DNA from: Winslowiella arboricola
GTDB lineage: Bacteria; Pseudomonadota; Gammaproteobacteria; Enterobacterales; Enterobacteriaceae
Assembly: GCF_025527015.1 (NCBI RefSeq)
Contig: NZ_JAODIM010000028.1
Span: forward strand, 1-43,522
Direction of reading: 5' to 3'
Length of the DNA stretch: 43,522 nucleotides
The notes beneath the pieces are model-generated. The model saw nothing but the letters and a program-made list of their open reading frames with translations, ran no database searches and was not told the origin of the DNA. Shown here piece after piece: positions 1 through 8,508 of this stretch. The first letter of the stretch is position 1. Every line of letters begins with the position of its first letter. The translations under genes and the position numbers were made by a program.

Positions 1-80
1 GCCGAACTCAGAAGTGAAACGCCGTAGCGCCGATGGTAGTGTGGGGTCTCCCCATGCGAGAGTAGGGAACTGCCAGGCAT
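1..80 (+). rRNA. rrf: 5S ribosomal RNA, 3' part
   Basis: The last two thirds of a 5S rRNA, running from the GCCGAACTCAG segment to the terminal TGCCAGGCAT. E. coli 5S is 120 nt and the matching part is 80 nt, so about 40 nt lie left of the window. It is the end of an rRNA operon transcribed rightwards. In E. coli the operon upstream of murB is rrnB. Confidence 0.96.
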
Positions 81-91
81 CAAATTGCGAT

Positions 92-121
92 AACCCTCGT
101 GCGAAAGCATGAGGGTTTTTT
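92..121 (+). terminator. rRNA operon terminator
   Basis: An 11-bp stem (AACCCTCGTGC paired with GCATGAGGGTT, one G-U pair) closes a GAAA tetraloop and is followed directly by a run of T. It lies 11 nt after the 5S end and is the intrinsic terminator of the rRNA operon. Confidence 0.93.
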
Positions 122-224
122 GCGTCTTAACGTTGCTAAACCTGCCATAATCCCCGCCTTTTATGCAACGAAAGCATCTACAATCGGGTAAACTGTGTGC
201 AGATAAATCAGTAAAGGCACAGTC

Positions 225-1262
225 ATGTCCCGCGAAACCCATTCATTAAAGTCCTTCAATACGTTCGGAATTGACGCCAGCGCGCAACAAATCACCATCG
301 CCGAGACGGTGGCGGAGTTGTCTGATGCATGGGAAGCGAGCCAGAAGGCGCAACTTCCTTTTCTGCTGCTGGGTGAAGGTAGTAATGTTCTCTTTCTGGA
401 AAACTATGCTGGCGTTGTGGTAGTTAACCGGCTAAAAGGCATCAAAGTTACCGAGGATGATGAGGCATGGTATCTGCATGTCGGCGCCGGAGAGAACTGG
501 CATGAACTGGTCGAATACAGTCTGAAAAACGGTTTCTCGGGTTTAGAAAACCTTGCCCTGATCCCCGGTTGTGTTGGTTCGGCGCCGATCCAGAATATCG
601 GCGCTTATGGTGTGGAGCTGAATCAGGTCTGCGATTACGTCGATGTTCTCAATCTGCGAAGTGGCGAGATTGAACATATTGGCGCAGCAGAGTGCCAGTT
701 TGGCTATCGCGATAGCGTATTTAAACATCATTACCGCGATGGCTATGCCATTGTTGCGGTGGGCTTGCGCCTGAATAAAGTCTGGCAGCCAGTAATGACC
801 TACGGTGAATTAACCAAACTGGATCCCGCTAAGGTAACACCCCAGGAAATTTTTGATGGCGTATGTCAGATGCGTCGCAGCAAACTGCCTGATCCGCAGG
901 TGACGGGCAATGCTGGCAGTTTTTTCAAAAACCCGGTGGTAGATGCTGAGCAGGCAGCAACTATTGCCAGCGAGTTTCCCACTATGCCGCAATATTTACA
1001 GGCTAATGGCCAGGTAAAACTGGCGGCAGGCTGGTTAATCGATCAGTGTGCGCTTAAAGGCCACAGTAACGGCGGCGCTGCGGTTCATCGTCAGCAGGCG
1101 CTGGTGATTATTAATCAGCAGAATGCCACCGGACGAGATATTGTCTTGCTGGCGCATGAAATACGCCAGCGTGTCGGTGAGAAATTTAATGTCTGGCTGG
1201 AACCTGAAGTGCGTTTTATGGGCGCCACCGGTGAAAAGGATGCTGTCGAGGTGATTGCATGA
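225..1262 (+). CDS. murB: UDP-N-acetylenolpyruvoylglucosamine reductase MurB
   Basis: Cytoplasmic flavoenzyme that uses NADPH to reduce UDP-GlcNAc-enolpyruvate to UDP-MurNAc, the second committed step of peptidoglycan precursor synthesis. The 345-residue protein has the usual type I MurB length. Visible landmarks are the FAD-binding segment with [10 protein letters not shown] (about residues 47-56), the [24 protein letters not shown] block (about 107-130) and the catalytic-serine segment [10 protein letters not shown] (about 228-237). The C-terminal [10 protein letters not shown] segment and a late Glu also fit the family. The stop overlaps the start of birA by 4 nt (ATGA), so the two are translationally coupled, as in E. 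coli. Confidence 0.97.
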   Translation: MSRETHSLKSFNTFGIDASAQQITIAETVAELSDAWEASQKAQLPFLLLGEGSNVLFLENYAGVVVVNRLKGIKVTEDDEAWYLHVGAGENWHELVEYSLKNGFSGLENLALIPGCVGSAPIQNIGAYGVELNQVCDYVDVLNLRSGEIEHIGAAECQFGYRDSVFKHHYRDGYAIVAVGLRLNKVWQPVMTYGELTKLDPAKVTPQEIFDGVCQMRRSKLPDPQVTGNAGSFFKNPVVDAEQAATIASEFPTMPQYLQANGQVKLAAGWLIDQCALKGHSNGGAAVHRQQALVIINQQNATGRDIVLLAHEIRQRVGEKFNVWLEPEVRFMGATGEKDAVEVIA

Positions 1263-2221
1263 AAGATAATACTGTTCCCCTGGCTCTGGTCAGTATCTTA
1301 GCCGATGGCGAGTTTCACTCGGGTGAACATCTTGGTGAAACTCTGGGGATGAGCCGCGCGGCTATCAACAAGCATATTCAGACCTTAAAAGACTGGGGGC
1401 TGGATGTTTTTACGGTGACAGGAAAAGGTTACAGCCTTTCTGCGCCGCTCCAGTTACTGAATGAAGAGAGTATTGCCCGGCAGTTAGATCAGAATCGTGT
1501 CGCCGTTATTCCGGTAATTGATTCTACCAATCAGTACCTGATGGACCGCATGGACTCTCTGCAGTCGGGTGATGCCTGTGTTGCTGAATATCAGCAGGCC
1601 GGACGCGGGCGTCGTGGACGTCAGTGGTTCTCACCTTTTGGTTCCAACCTCTATCTGTCGATGTACTGGCGTCTGGAGCAGGGGCCGGCAGCAGCGATGG
1701 GGCTGAGTCTGGTTATCGGTATTGTGATGGCTGAAGTCCTGAAAGAGCTGGGCGCAACCGGGGTTAAAGTGAAATGGCCCAATGATATCTATCTGCAGGA
1801 TCGTAAACTGGCTGGTATCCTGGTTGAGCTGACCGGTAAAACCGGTGATGCAGCTCAACTTGTCATTGGTGCAGGGCTTAATCTGGCGATGCGCTCAGCT
1901 GATGCTGCGGTAGTCAACCAGGGCTGGATCACGCTGCAAGAAGCAGGGATCAATATCGATCGTAATGCGCTTACGGCGTTATTAGTTAATAAAATGCGCC
2001 GTACGCTGCTGGAATTTGAGCGCGATGGCCTGGCGCCATTCATTGAGCGCTGGTCAGTGCTGGATAACTATCTCAATCGCCCGGTAAAATTGCTGATTGG
2101 CGATCGTGAGGTGCTGGGGATCGCCCGCGGTATTGATCAGCAGGGAGCACTATTACTGGAACAGGATGGCGTCACCAAAGCCTGGGTTGGTGGAGAGATC
2201 TCTCTCCGCCCCCAGCAGTAA
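1259..2221 (+). CDS. birA: Bifunctional biotin-[acetyl-CoA-carboxylase] ligase / biotin operon repressor
   Basis: Makes biotinyl-5'-AMP, transfers biotin to the biotin carboxyl carrier protein, and represses the bio operon as the holo-dimer. The N-terminal winged helix (about residues 1-60, with the recognition segment [18 protein letters not shown]) marks it as the DNA-binding group II type. The catalytic domain shows the biotinyl-adenylate loop as [12 protein letters not shown] (about 111-122; E. coli has GRGRRG) and KWPNDI (about 172-177). The C-terminal SH3-like domain follows. At 320 residues it matches E. coli BirA (321). It starts inside the murB stop codon. Confidence 0.97.
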   Translation: MKDNTVPLALVSILADGEFHSGEHLGETLGMSRAAINKHIQTLKDWGLDVFTVTGKGYSLSAPLQLLNEESIARQLDQNRVAVIPVIDSTNQYLMDRMDSLQSGDACVAEYQQAGRGRRGRQWFSPFGSNLYLSMYWRLEQGPAAAMGLSLVIGIVMAEVLKELGATGVKVKWPNDIYLQDRKLAGILVELTGKTGDAAQLVIGAGLNLAMRSADAAVVNQGWITLQEAGINIDRNALTALLVNKMRRTLLEFERDGLAPFIERWSVLDNYLNRPVKLLIGDREVLGIARGIDQQGALLLEQDGVTKAWVGGEISLRPQQ

Positions 2222-2232
2222 TATCGATTTCG

Positions 2233-2254
2233 CTGGAGGCTTCAATGCCTCCGG
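2233..2254. other. Hairpin after birA
   Basis: GGAGGC and GCCTCC (with an added C-G and a G-U pair) form an 8-bp stem around the loop TTCAAT. It lies between the convergent genes birA and the leftward fimbrial regulator. No T-run follows on either side, so it is a possible Rho-dependent end or processing hairpin rather than a clear intrinsic terminator. Confidence 0.5.
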
Positions 2255-2278
2255 CTGAATTAAAGCCGACGACATCTG

Positions 2279-2656
2279 TTATTCCCCTGCGGGCGATGGA
2301 GCCGTTTCATTGTGCGCAATGTACCATCGCAACGAGTTCGAAATGGGGGTTGGAGCGACAATAACTCTCTTTTGATCCACCAGTTTTAGCAACAGGCTAC
2401 GGGTTTGATAGATCCCCATATCACAATCTTCAGCGAGAACCCTGGTGCTAACCCACTCATTAAATTCTGGCGGCGGCTGCTGATGACAACGCCTGTGCAG
2501 GGCGTAATAAAGCTCTTCCAGCAGGATAAAACGTTTTCTCTCTCGGCTGGTAGTCGCGCTGATCATGCGCTTTTTCTCCGGCCAGCTAATAGCATCTTCT
2601 GTGTGTAACAACAGGTCAGAAGCCTGAGGCTGTAAAGGTAAATTTCCATTTCTCAT
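2279..2656 (-). CDS. PapI/FaeA-like winged-helix fimbrial regulator
   Basis: A 125-residue protein, divergent from the fimbrial operon. Residues about 70-115 (from STRVLAEDCDMGIYQTRSLL through VDQKRVIV to SLRWYI) follow the PapI/FaeA winged-helix pattern: helix, turn, YQ(A/T)R recognition segment, LLxL, then an aromatic-rich wing ending in WY/WF. PapI is only about 77 residues. This protein has an extra N-terminal part of about 55 residues, Arg/Lys rich near residue 38. The start is supported by AAGGAG 11 nt upstream. By position and fold it is the likely transcriptional switch of the pilus genes. The family call rests on recalled motif similarity and has no database support. Confidence 0.68.
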   Translation of the reverse strand: MRNGNLPLQPQASDLLLHTEDAISWPEKKRMISATTSRERKRFILLEELYYALHRRCHQQPPPEFNEWVSTRVLAEDCDMGIYQTRSLLLKLVDQKRVIVAPTPISNSLRWYIAHNETAPSPAGE

Positions 2657-2829
2657 AAATAGTGAACTCCTTTTCCAATTAATGAGTAGAGATACTAATT
2701 AAGACATTTCTTATAAATCCCTTTCAAACAATTATTTATGCTGATACAGCCTTTGCAGGGAGCAGTATGTTGGCGATATTGTAGACGGTAAATGGTTTTG
2801 GTGAACTAATATTTTTATTAAAAGAAAGT

Positions 2830-2850
2830 GATTAGAATTTCATGCTAATC
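2830..2850. promoter_or_regulatory. Palindrome 1, possible operator
   Basis: GATTAG and CTAATC are perfect inverted half-sites separated by 9 nt (21 bp in all). The centre is exactly 30 bp from that of the next palindrome, and the half-site and spacer lengths are the same. The layout suits a pair of dimer binding sites on one face of the helix. Confidence 0.5.
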
Positions 2851-2859
2851 TCAGTATGT

Positions 2860-2880
2860 TTGCGACTTCTTATATCGCAA
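2860..2880. promoter_or_regulatory. Palindrome 2, possible operator
   Basis: TTGCGA and TCGCAA are perfect inverted half-sites with a 9-nt spacer (21 bp in all). The geometry equals that of palindrome 1, but the half-site sequence is different, so the two sites may bind different proteins. Confidence 0.5.
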
Positions 2881-2970
2881 GTAATCATAAAAGTTAATTT
2901 AATAAGTGAAAGGTTTTGTATTTTTTGCTCTTAAAGAAAATTCTTCCAAAACCCAATCTTTCTTTGTAAG

Positions 2971-3010
2971 GTTTGCCTGACAGCTTGAGATGATGATATG
3001 GCAGGCAAAC
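2971..3010. promoter_or_regulatory. Long inverted repeat upstream of the pilin gene
   Basis: GTTTGCCTG (2971-2979) and CAGGCAAAC (3002-3010) are perfect inverted copies with a 22-nt spacer, about 230 bp before the pilin start. No T-run follows. It could be an operator or an RNA hairpin in a long leader. Confidence 0.45.
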
Positions 3011-3238
3011 AATAGCCAGTTAATTATTTCATTATTAAGTATTGGGCTGTGCTCTTATAAAGTGATTCTGATATCAGTAAAGTCGTTTTTTATGATTGTT
3101 CACAGTTGATTATAAAAACATTCCCTGCGACTGCATGCCACTCAATCACTCAGTAAAAAGAGCCTGCATTGTTTTTCTTTTAAATAGAAAACATATCTTG
3201 TGAAAAATGGATTTAAATTTACAAAGGAAAAGGAAGTA

Positions 3239-3772
3239 ATGAAAGTTTATAAAATCACGATAGCCGCACTTTTAGTATTGGGTTCAGCCTCTGCTGCTAA
3301 TGCTGAGGATTCGGGCCATGGCACTGTGACTTTTCAGGGCGCTATTATTGATGCTCCCTGCTCAATCAATCCGGATAGCATCGATCAGACCATTAACCTT
3401 GGACAAATTTCGGCAGCAGCACTTTCAGCCGGTGGTAAGACGGGTTCCTCAACGCCACGTCCTTTTCAGATCAAGCTGGAAAACTGCACTACAGCAACGT
3501 TAAGTACAGTGCAAACTAAATTCACTGGCGCGACTTCAGCATATGATGTTGATAGCCTGGCGCTCAGTGGCAGCGCCAGCGGGGCGAGTATTGTTATGAT
3601 CGACGGCAGTAATAAGAAAGTGAAGTTAAATGTCGCTACCACACCTCAGGGTCTGCAGGATGGGCGCAATACGCTGAACTTTAATGCTTATTTACAAGGC
3701 GGTGGCAGTTCCGCCACTATTGTGCCTGGCGAATTCAACAGCATCACTAATTTCACCTTAGCTTATCAATAA
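3239..3772 (+). CDS. Major fimbrial subunit (type 1/P pilin family)
   Basis: Pilin exported to the periplasm and polymerised into the pilus rod by donor-strand exchange. The Sec signal peptide is MKVYKITIAALLVLGSASA-ANA followed by EDSG. The mature part has the pilin pattern: GTVTFQGAIIDAPCSI near the N terminus, the second cysteine in KLENCTT, and an aromatic penultimate-residue end (LAYQ). The ATG at 3239 is chosen over an in-frame GTG at 3200 because AGGAAAAGGAAG sits just upstream and the shorter form gives a clean signal peptide (177 residues). A 12-bp hairpin follows the stop, as is common after major pilin genes. Confidence 0.9.
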   Translation: MKVYKITIAALLVLGSASAANAEDSGHGTVTFQGAIIDAPCSINPDSIDQTINLGQISAAALSAGGKTGSSTPRPFQIKLENCTTATLSTVQTKFTGATSAYDVDSLALSGSASGASIVMIDGSNKKVKLNVATTPQGLQDGRNTLNFNAYLQGGGSSATIVPGEFNSITNFTLAYQ

Positions 3773-4074
3773 GCCGCAAAGACATATGGGGGAATCTCCA
3801 TATGTCTTTTAGTCAGAGGTAATAGGTTTCGTACCTTCGTGATCTGTAATGAAAATTGTCCTGACGCAAAAAAATTTAATTCTGTCAGGATTATCAGGTG
3901 AGCATAACACCAGAGTAGTCAGAAAACGTAGCACGCCAGGAAGAGCATGCAAACGTGTTCAGCGGCGCTGTGTATTCTTATTTCAGCGTAGGTTCGAACA
4001 GGGCCCGAGAATGAGATGATGACGCCAGGGGCCGTTTGAGCTTCACAACGACTAAAAAGAAGTATTTATTAAAA
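3773..4074 (+). other. Intercistronic spacer between pilin and usher
   Basis: 302 bp with no supported gene. It opens with the stem-loop at 3778-3809. Past that point I see only a 7-codon frame at 4016-4039, which ends just before the usher. The spacing fits a differential-expression spacer in which most transcripts stop after the abundant pilin. Confidence 0.6.
3778..3810 (+). terminator. Partial terminator / mRNA-stabilising hairpin after the pilin
   Basis: AAAGACATATGG and CCATATGTCTTT form a perfect 12-bp stem with an 8-nt loop and end in TTTT. It starts 5 nt after the pilin stop. It would let pilin transcripts outnumber those of the downstream assembly genes. Confidence 0.75.
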
Positions 4075-6576
4075 ATGAACGCTAAAAACAACGGACGTTT
4101 TGATTTTTTTACGAATATTTTGCAGTTTTTTTTGTTTTCTTTGTTAACAGCCAGCCGGTCAGTAAGTGCAGAGGATATTCAATTTAATACCGATATGATG
4201 GATGTAAAGGATCGGGAAAACATTAATATTGAGCAGTTCTCACGCCGGGGTTTCATTATGCCAGGCACCTATCAGATGGCAATTATGCTCAACCGACAGG
4301 ACCTGGCAGAGCAGGAAATCACTTTCTATCCGCCTGATAATAATCCTGCTGGCAGCGACGCCTGCCTGACCCGTAAGGATGTGGCCGCATTCGCTATCAA
4401 AGCAGAGTTACAGCGCAAGCTGACCTGGTGGCATCAGGGGCAATGCCTGGATATCTCCAGTGTTGCGGGCATGGAGGTGCATGGCGATCTGGGTTATGCG
4501 TTGCTTACGGTGAAAATCCCCGAAACCTGGCTGGAGTACCGCTCGCCAAATTGGGATCCACCCTCACGCTGGGATGATGGGATCCCGGGCGCGTTACTGG
4601 ATTACAACCTTAATCTGCAAGCCCTTGAACAGTATCAGTATGGCAGCAAGGGTTATAATTTCAGCAGCAGTGGGGTTACGGGTGTGAATCTGGACGCCTG
4701 GCGCCTGCGCGCCGACTGGCAGGGCAGCGCAGTGCATACCGCGGGGAGTGGAGAGAGCACTCAGCAGTCATTCGACTGGAGCCGCTACTATGCCTGGCGA
4801 GCAGTGCCTGCGCTGCATGCGCGTCTCACCCTTGGCGAGGATTATCTGAACTCCGCCATTTTCGATAGCTTCCGTTTCGCCGGGGCGAGCCTTAACTCGG
4901 ACGACAGCATGTTACCTCCGGGTTTGCGCGGCTATGCGCCAGAAATCAGTGGTGTCGCCAGAACCAATGCAAAGGTGGTGGTGAGTCAGCAGGAACGCGT
5001 ACTGTATGAAACCCAGGTTCCTGCTGGCCCCTTCCGTATTCAGGATCTTTCTGACGCAGTCGCTGGCAAGCTTGATGTGCGTATCGAAGAGCAGGATGGA
5101 GCTGTTCAGCACTTCCAGGTCGATACCGCCACTATTCCTTACCTTACCCGGCCGGGAATGGTGCGTTACAAACTTGCTGCGGGTAAACCGGCGGTTGGCT
5201 CTCATCAGCTTGCGGATCCGTCATTTGCCACGGGCGAGTTCTCGTGGGGGGTGGCGAATGGATGGTCAGCTTATGGCGGGAGCATTCTGGGCGGCGATTA
5301 TAATGCGTTCTCAGCCGGAATGGGGCGGGATCTGTTTGCCCTTGGGGCGATTTCACTCGATACAACGTTATCACGTGCAGTTTTGCCCGGGGATGAGATG
5401 TTAACCGGTAACTCCTGGCGTCTGAGCTATTCCAAACGTTTTGATGAGTTAGCCAGCCAGATCACCTTTGCTGGCTATCGTTTTTCCGATCGTAATTTTA
5501 TGACGGTGCCAGACTATCTTGACGCTGTTGCCACCGGAGCTCCGGCAAATAAAAGTAAGCAGCTCTACACCGTTACTTTTAATCAGCAACTACCAGAGTG
5601 GGGGATTGGAGCATATCTGAATTACAGCCATCAAACCTGGTGGGACCGCTCCGCCAGCGATCGCTACGACATCACGCTATCGCGCTATTTTGACCTCGGG
5701 GGTTGGAAAAATATTAATGCTTCGCTGGCAGCGTATCGTAATAAATTTCGTGAAAGTAATGATGATGGCGGCTGGCTTTCTGTCTCATTGCCCTTCGGCT
5801 CACAATCAACATTGAGCTATAACCTCTCTTCGCGTAATCAGCGCTACGAACAGACGGTAGGGTATTTTAAACACCTTGATGAGCAAAACAAATATCAGTT
5901 AACTGCCGGTACATCCCGGGAAGGTGGAATGGCCAGCGGATTCTATTTCCATGAAACGGATAGCGCGCAGCTTAATGCCAATGCCAGCTATCAGCATGGA
6001 CGTTACGCCTCTGCTGGACTGTCGGCACAAGGGGGAGCAACGCTGACGCCGCAGGGGGGGGCTTTGCATCGCACCTCCATTGCAGGCGGCACCCGTTTGC
6101 TGGTTGATAGTGATGGCGTCGCGGGAGTGCCAGTGCGCGGCTATGGTAACCCGACAAAAACCAACACCTTTGGAAAAGCAGTAATTAGCGATGTTAACAG
6201 TTATTACCGTAACAGCGCGCGCATTGATGTTGAAGCACTGTCAGACAATGTTGAAGCATCACGCTCTGTAGTGCAGGCCACCCTGACCGAAGGGGCGATT
6301 GGTTATCGTAAGTTCAATGTCATTGCAGGCGAGAAAGCGATGGCCAACATTCGCCTGGAGGGGGGAGATTCACCACCGTTTGGTGCGCTGGTGCGCAATG
6401 AGAAAAAACAGCAGACAGGCATGATCGGTGATGACGGCAGTGTCTGGCTGAGCGGTATCCGTGCTGGAGAGAAAATGTCGGTTGAGTGGGGAAAGGATGC
6501 AAGGTGTTATGTAGAAATGCCTGCTGAGCTACCGCCTCCACCGTTATCTGAGCTGCTGCTACCCTGCCGCGCATAA
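4075..6576 (+). CDS. papC: Outer-membrane fimbrial usher, PapC type
   Basis: Outer-membrane pore that recruits chaperone-subunit complexes and secretes the growing pilus. The signal peptide ends near SRSVSA, followed by EDIQFNTDMMDVKDRENINI, the usher N-terminal domain. Stretches matching PapC closely are WLEYRSPNWDPPSRWDDGIPG, MLPPGLRGYAPEISG, PAGPFRIQDL and GGTRLLVDSDGVAGVPV. The C-terminal plug and CTD region is TEGAIGYRKFNV, with a terminal Cys pair. ATG 4075 (833 residues) is preferred, with AAGAAG upstream. A TTG at 4036 would add 13 residues in front of the signal peptide. The protein is full length with no frameshift. Confidence 0.93.
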   Translation: MNAKNNGRFDFFTNILQFFLFSLLTASRSVSAEDIQFNTDMMDVKDRENINIEQFSRRGFIMPGTYQMAIMLNRQDLAEQEITFYPPDNNPAGSDACLTRKDVAAFAIKAELQRKLTWWHQGQCLDISSVAGMEVHGDLGYALLTVKIPETWLEYRSPNWDPPSRWDDGIPGALLDYNLNLQALEQYQYGSKGYNFSSSGVTGVNLDAWRLRADWQGSAVHTAGSGESTQQSFDWSRYYAWRAVPALHARLTLGEDYLNSAIFDSFRFAGASLNSDDSMLPPGLRGYAPEISGVARTNAKVVVSQQERVLYETQVPAGPFRIQDLSDAVAGKLDVRIEEQDGAVQHFQVDTATIPYLTRPGMVRYKLAAGKPAVGSHQLADPSFATGEFSWGVANGWSAYGGSILGGDYNAFSAGMGRDLFALGAISLDTTLSRAVLPGDEMLTGNSWRLSYSKRFDELASQITFAGYRFSDRNFMTVPDYLDAVATGAPANKSKQLYTVTFNQQLPEWGIGAYLNYSHQTWWDRSASDRYDITLSRYFDLGGWKNINASLAAYRNKFRESNDDGGWLSVSLPFGSQSTLSYNLSSRNQRYEQTVGYFKHLDEQNKYQLTAGTSREGGMASGFYFHETDSAQLNANASYQHGRYASAGLSAQGGATLTPQGGALHRTSIAGGTRLLVDSDGVAGVPVRGYGNPTKTNTFGKAVISDVNSYYRNSARIDVEALSDNVEASRSVVQATLTEGAIGYRKFNVIAGEKAMANIRLEGGDSPPFGALVRNEKKQQTGMIGDDGSVWLSGIRAGEKMSVEWGKDARCYVEMPAELPPPPLSELLLPCRA

Positions 6577-6644
6577 AGCACGTTTGAAAAGGAAGTGGGT
6601 GAAATGCCCCGTTTAATCATCGACACAGGAATGAACAGAGTTAT

Positions 6645-7391
6645 ATGAATCAGATGTGGTCAGTTAAAGCAGCGGCAATGCTCTCGCTGCTGGTCATCAG
6701 TACGTCTTCAGCATTGGCTGCCATTGCACTGGATCGGACCCGGGTGATCTATAACGCCGATGATAAGGCGGTAAGTTTGTCTATCAGTAATCAAAACACC
6801 AAATTACCCTATTTAGCCCAGGGCTGGTTGGAAAATGAGCACGGTGAGAAAGTCACTTCGCCACTGGTAGTATTACCACCGCTGCAACGTGTCGAACCAG
6901 GGGAGAAAGGGCAGATAAAAATACAGGCGTTGCCTGCGGCAGGCCTGTTGCCTCAGGATCGCGAAACGCTTTTTTACTTCAATCTGCGCGAAGTCCCGCC
7001 ACGTAGTGATAAGCCTAATACCCTGCAGATTGCACTGCAAACCAGCATCAAGCTGTTTTACCGCCCGCCGGCGATTGTGGCGAAAGAGGCGGGGCGTGGG
7101 GATCCCTGGCAGCATAAACTGACATTGACTCAGCGGGGCGATCGCTATGAGGTAAATAATCCTACGCCTTACTACATCACCCTGGTGGATGCAAAACCCC
7201 ATGCATCCAGACCGACTGTTGCCGGATTTGAGCCGTTGATGATTGCACCGCGCAGCAAGGCGTTACTGGGCGGCAGCATTGCCCTGTTAGGACATGAACC
7301 GGTGCTGACCTATGTTAATGACTATGGTGGCCGGCCGGAGCTGCTGTTTCGTTGCGCCGACAAGTCCTGCCGTGTGCAGGTTAAGAGTTAA
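6645..7391 (+). CDS. papD: Periplasmic pilus chaperone, PapD type
   Basis: Folds pilin subunits by donor-strand complementation and delivers them to the usher. Signal peptide cleavage is likely after SSALA (residue 25). The mature start AIALDRTRVIY matches PapD, with the conserved Arg at residue 33 (Arg8 of mature PapD). The subunit-anchoring Lys is K136 in SIKLFYRP. Other PapD signatures are LPYLAQGWLENE, LPQDRETLFYFNLREVPP, NNPTPYYITL and YVNDYGGRPEL. The F1-G1 loop is short, giving the FGS subtype, and the C-terminal domain has a Cys pair. The closeness to PapD assigns the operon to the P-pilus (pi) clade. Confidence 0.94.
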   Translation: MNQMWSVKAAAMLSLLVISTSSALAAIALDRTRVIYNADDKAVSLSISNQNTKLPYLAQGWLENEHGEKVTSPLVVLPPLQRVEPGEKGQIKIQALPAAGLLPQDRETLFYFNLREVPPRSDKPNTLQIALQTSIKLFYRPPAIVAKEAGRGDPWQHKLTLTQRGDRYEVNNPTPYYITLVDAKPHASRPTVAGFEPLMIAPRSKALLGGSIALLGHEPVLTYVNDYGGRPELLFRCADKSCRVQVKS

Positions 7392-7425
7392 ATGCCATTA
7401 AGTTGCTGGCATGGAGAAAAGCATA

Positions 7426-7962
7426 ATGGATCAATGCACACAGTCACTTCACCCTGTCAGAGTCGCGTTGCTGCAATGTTGTAGCGTGCTGGCGGCGATT
7501 TTATTCAGCGGTTTGAGTCCCGCCTGGTCGGCACCGCAACAGCAACTCACCCTGCGTGTGGCGATTAATGCCCCGGCCTGTAATATCAATCAAGGGCAAG
7601 CTATCAATGTTGATTTTGGTAATGACATTTTTATTACTCAGGTAAATGGGGAAAATTATAAACAACCGATTAGTTTTAGCCTGAGCTGTAATGCTTACAC
7701 TCCGGTTACGATGCGTCTGCGGTTTGACGGCACAACTGCGCAATTTGACGCCGGGGTGTTGGCCACCACCATGAGCGATCTGGGTATCAAATTGCTGCAG
7801 GGAAGTGGCGGCGGAACGCCATTAAGCCCCGGCAGCTGGCTTAATTTTGATCGCACAGCAGGAATACCATCGTTACAGGCGGTACTGGTCCAACGTGCGG
7901 GGTCAACGCTGGCTGCCGGTGAGTTTACTGGCACTGCCACCCTCGTTGTGGAGCACATATGA
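7426..7962 (+). CDS. Minor pilin, PapF-like, first copy
   Basis: Predicted tip-fibrillum or adaptor subunit of 178 residues. A long hydrophobic signal (LLQCCSVLAAILFSGLSPAWSA) is followed by a mature pilin with ACNINQGQAINVDFGND, the PapF-type motif CTINxGQxIxVDFGN, a second Cys in SLSCN and a C-terminal GEFTGTATLVVEHI strand. ATG 7426 is chosen over ATG 7411 because GGAG at 7413-7416 is placed for 7426. The stop overlaps the next gene (ATGA). It resembles the next protein over its whole length and is probably a tandem duplicate. Confidence 0.84.
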   Translation: MDQCTQSLHPVRVALLQCCSVLAAILFSGLSPAWSAPQQQLTLRVAINAPACNINQGQAINVDFGNDIFITQVNGENYKQPISFSLSCNAYTPVTMRLRFDGTTAQFDAGVLATTMSDLGIKLLQGSGGGTPLSPGSWLNFDRTAGIPSLQAVLVQRAGSTLAAGEFTGTATLVVEHI

Positions 7963-8456
7963 AACTGACGCGATGCCGGCTGGGTTGTTGGATATTGCTG
8001 CTCTGCATCACGCTGCTACAAAGTGCGACTTATGCCGAATCTGTTGCGGTGAATTTCAGGGGAACGCTTATTGAGCCACCTGCTTGCACAATTAATGGTG
8101 GTCAGCCTATTGATATCGATTTTGGCAACGTCAGAGATGAGCTGATCGATGGGCAGAATTATATTCAGGTCATCAAATATCAGCTGAATTGCCCTGATGC
8201 CGCAGCGCCGCTGGTATTAACTTTAAGGATACAGGGCGGTGTAAGCGAATTTGATCCAACGGCGGTTAATACCAATTTCAGGGATCTGGGGATAAGAGTA
8301 CTGAGCGATGGCGTGCCGCTGGAAATTAATACGCCGATTACGCTGGATATCATGCGGCCACCGCTATTGCAGGCGGTTCCCGTTAAGCCGGGTGGTTCAA
8401 CGTTGTCTCCAGGGCAATTTGCCGCAGTGGCAACGCTATATGCCGGGTATTTGTAA
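7959..8456 (+). CDS. Minor pilin, PapF-like, second copy
   Basis: A 165-residue minor subunit with a signal peptide ending near SATYA, then the PapF-like ACTINGGQPIDIDFGN and a second Cys in QLNCP. Shared with the upstream protein are NFRDLGIRVL versus MSDLGIKLL, the GGSTLSPGQF versus AGSTLAAGEF segment, and LQAVPV versus LQAVLV. It is translationally coupled to the gene before it. In P-pili PapF joins the adhesin to the tip. Which of the two does so here cannot be told from the sequence. Confidence 0.84.
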   Translation: MKLTRCRLGCWILLLCITLLQSATYAESVAVNFRGTLIEPPACTINGGQPIDIDFGNVRDELIDGQNYIQVIKYQLNCPDAAAPLVLTLRIQGGVSEFDPTAVNTNFRDLGIRVLSDGVPLEINTPITLDIMRPPLLQAVPVKPGGSTLSPGQFAAVATLYAGYL

Positions 8457-8508
8457 GCCGTGGCCAGAACGTTAAACGAAATGATTATTTAAAAGCAGAG
8501 CAAACGGA

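Larger units (their letters stand above)
2657..3238. promoter_or_regulatory. Divergent fimbrial control region
   Basis: 582 bp of AT-rich sequence between the regulator and the major pilin. It holds two 6-9-6 palindromes (2830-2850 and 2860-2880) and a 9-bp inverted repeat (2971-3010), listed separately. It has no GATC site on either strand, unlike the Dam-controlled pap switch. Purine-rich AAAGGAAAAGGAAG at 3224-3236 is the pilin ribosome binding site. I could not assign one convincing sigma-70 promoter among the many AT-rich hexamers. Confidence 0.7.

Noticed and set aside
3200..3238. An upstream GTG start for the major pilin
   Set aside because: It would put 13 charged residues before the signal peptide, and the good ribosome binding site serves ATG 3239.
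4016..4039. Seven-codon frame just before the usher gene as a leader peptide
   Set aside because: It has no clear ribosome binding site, and such short frames are common by chance.
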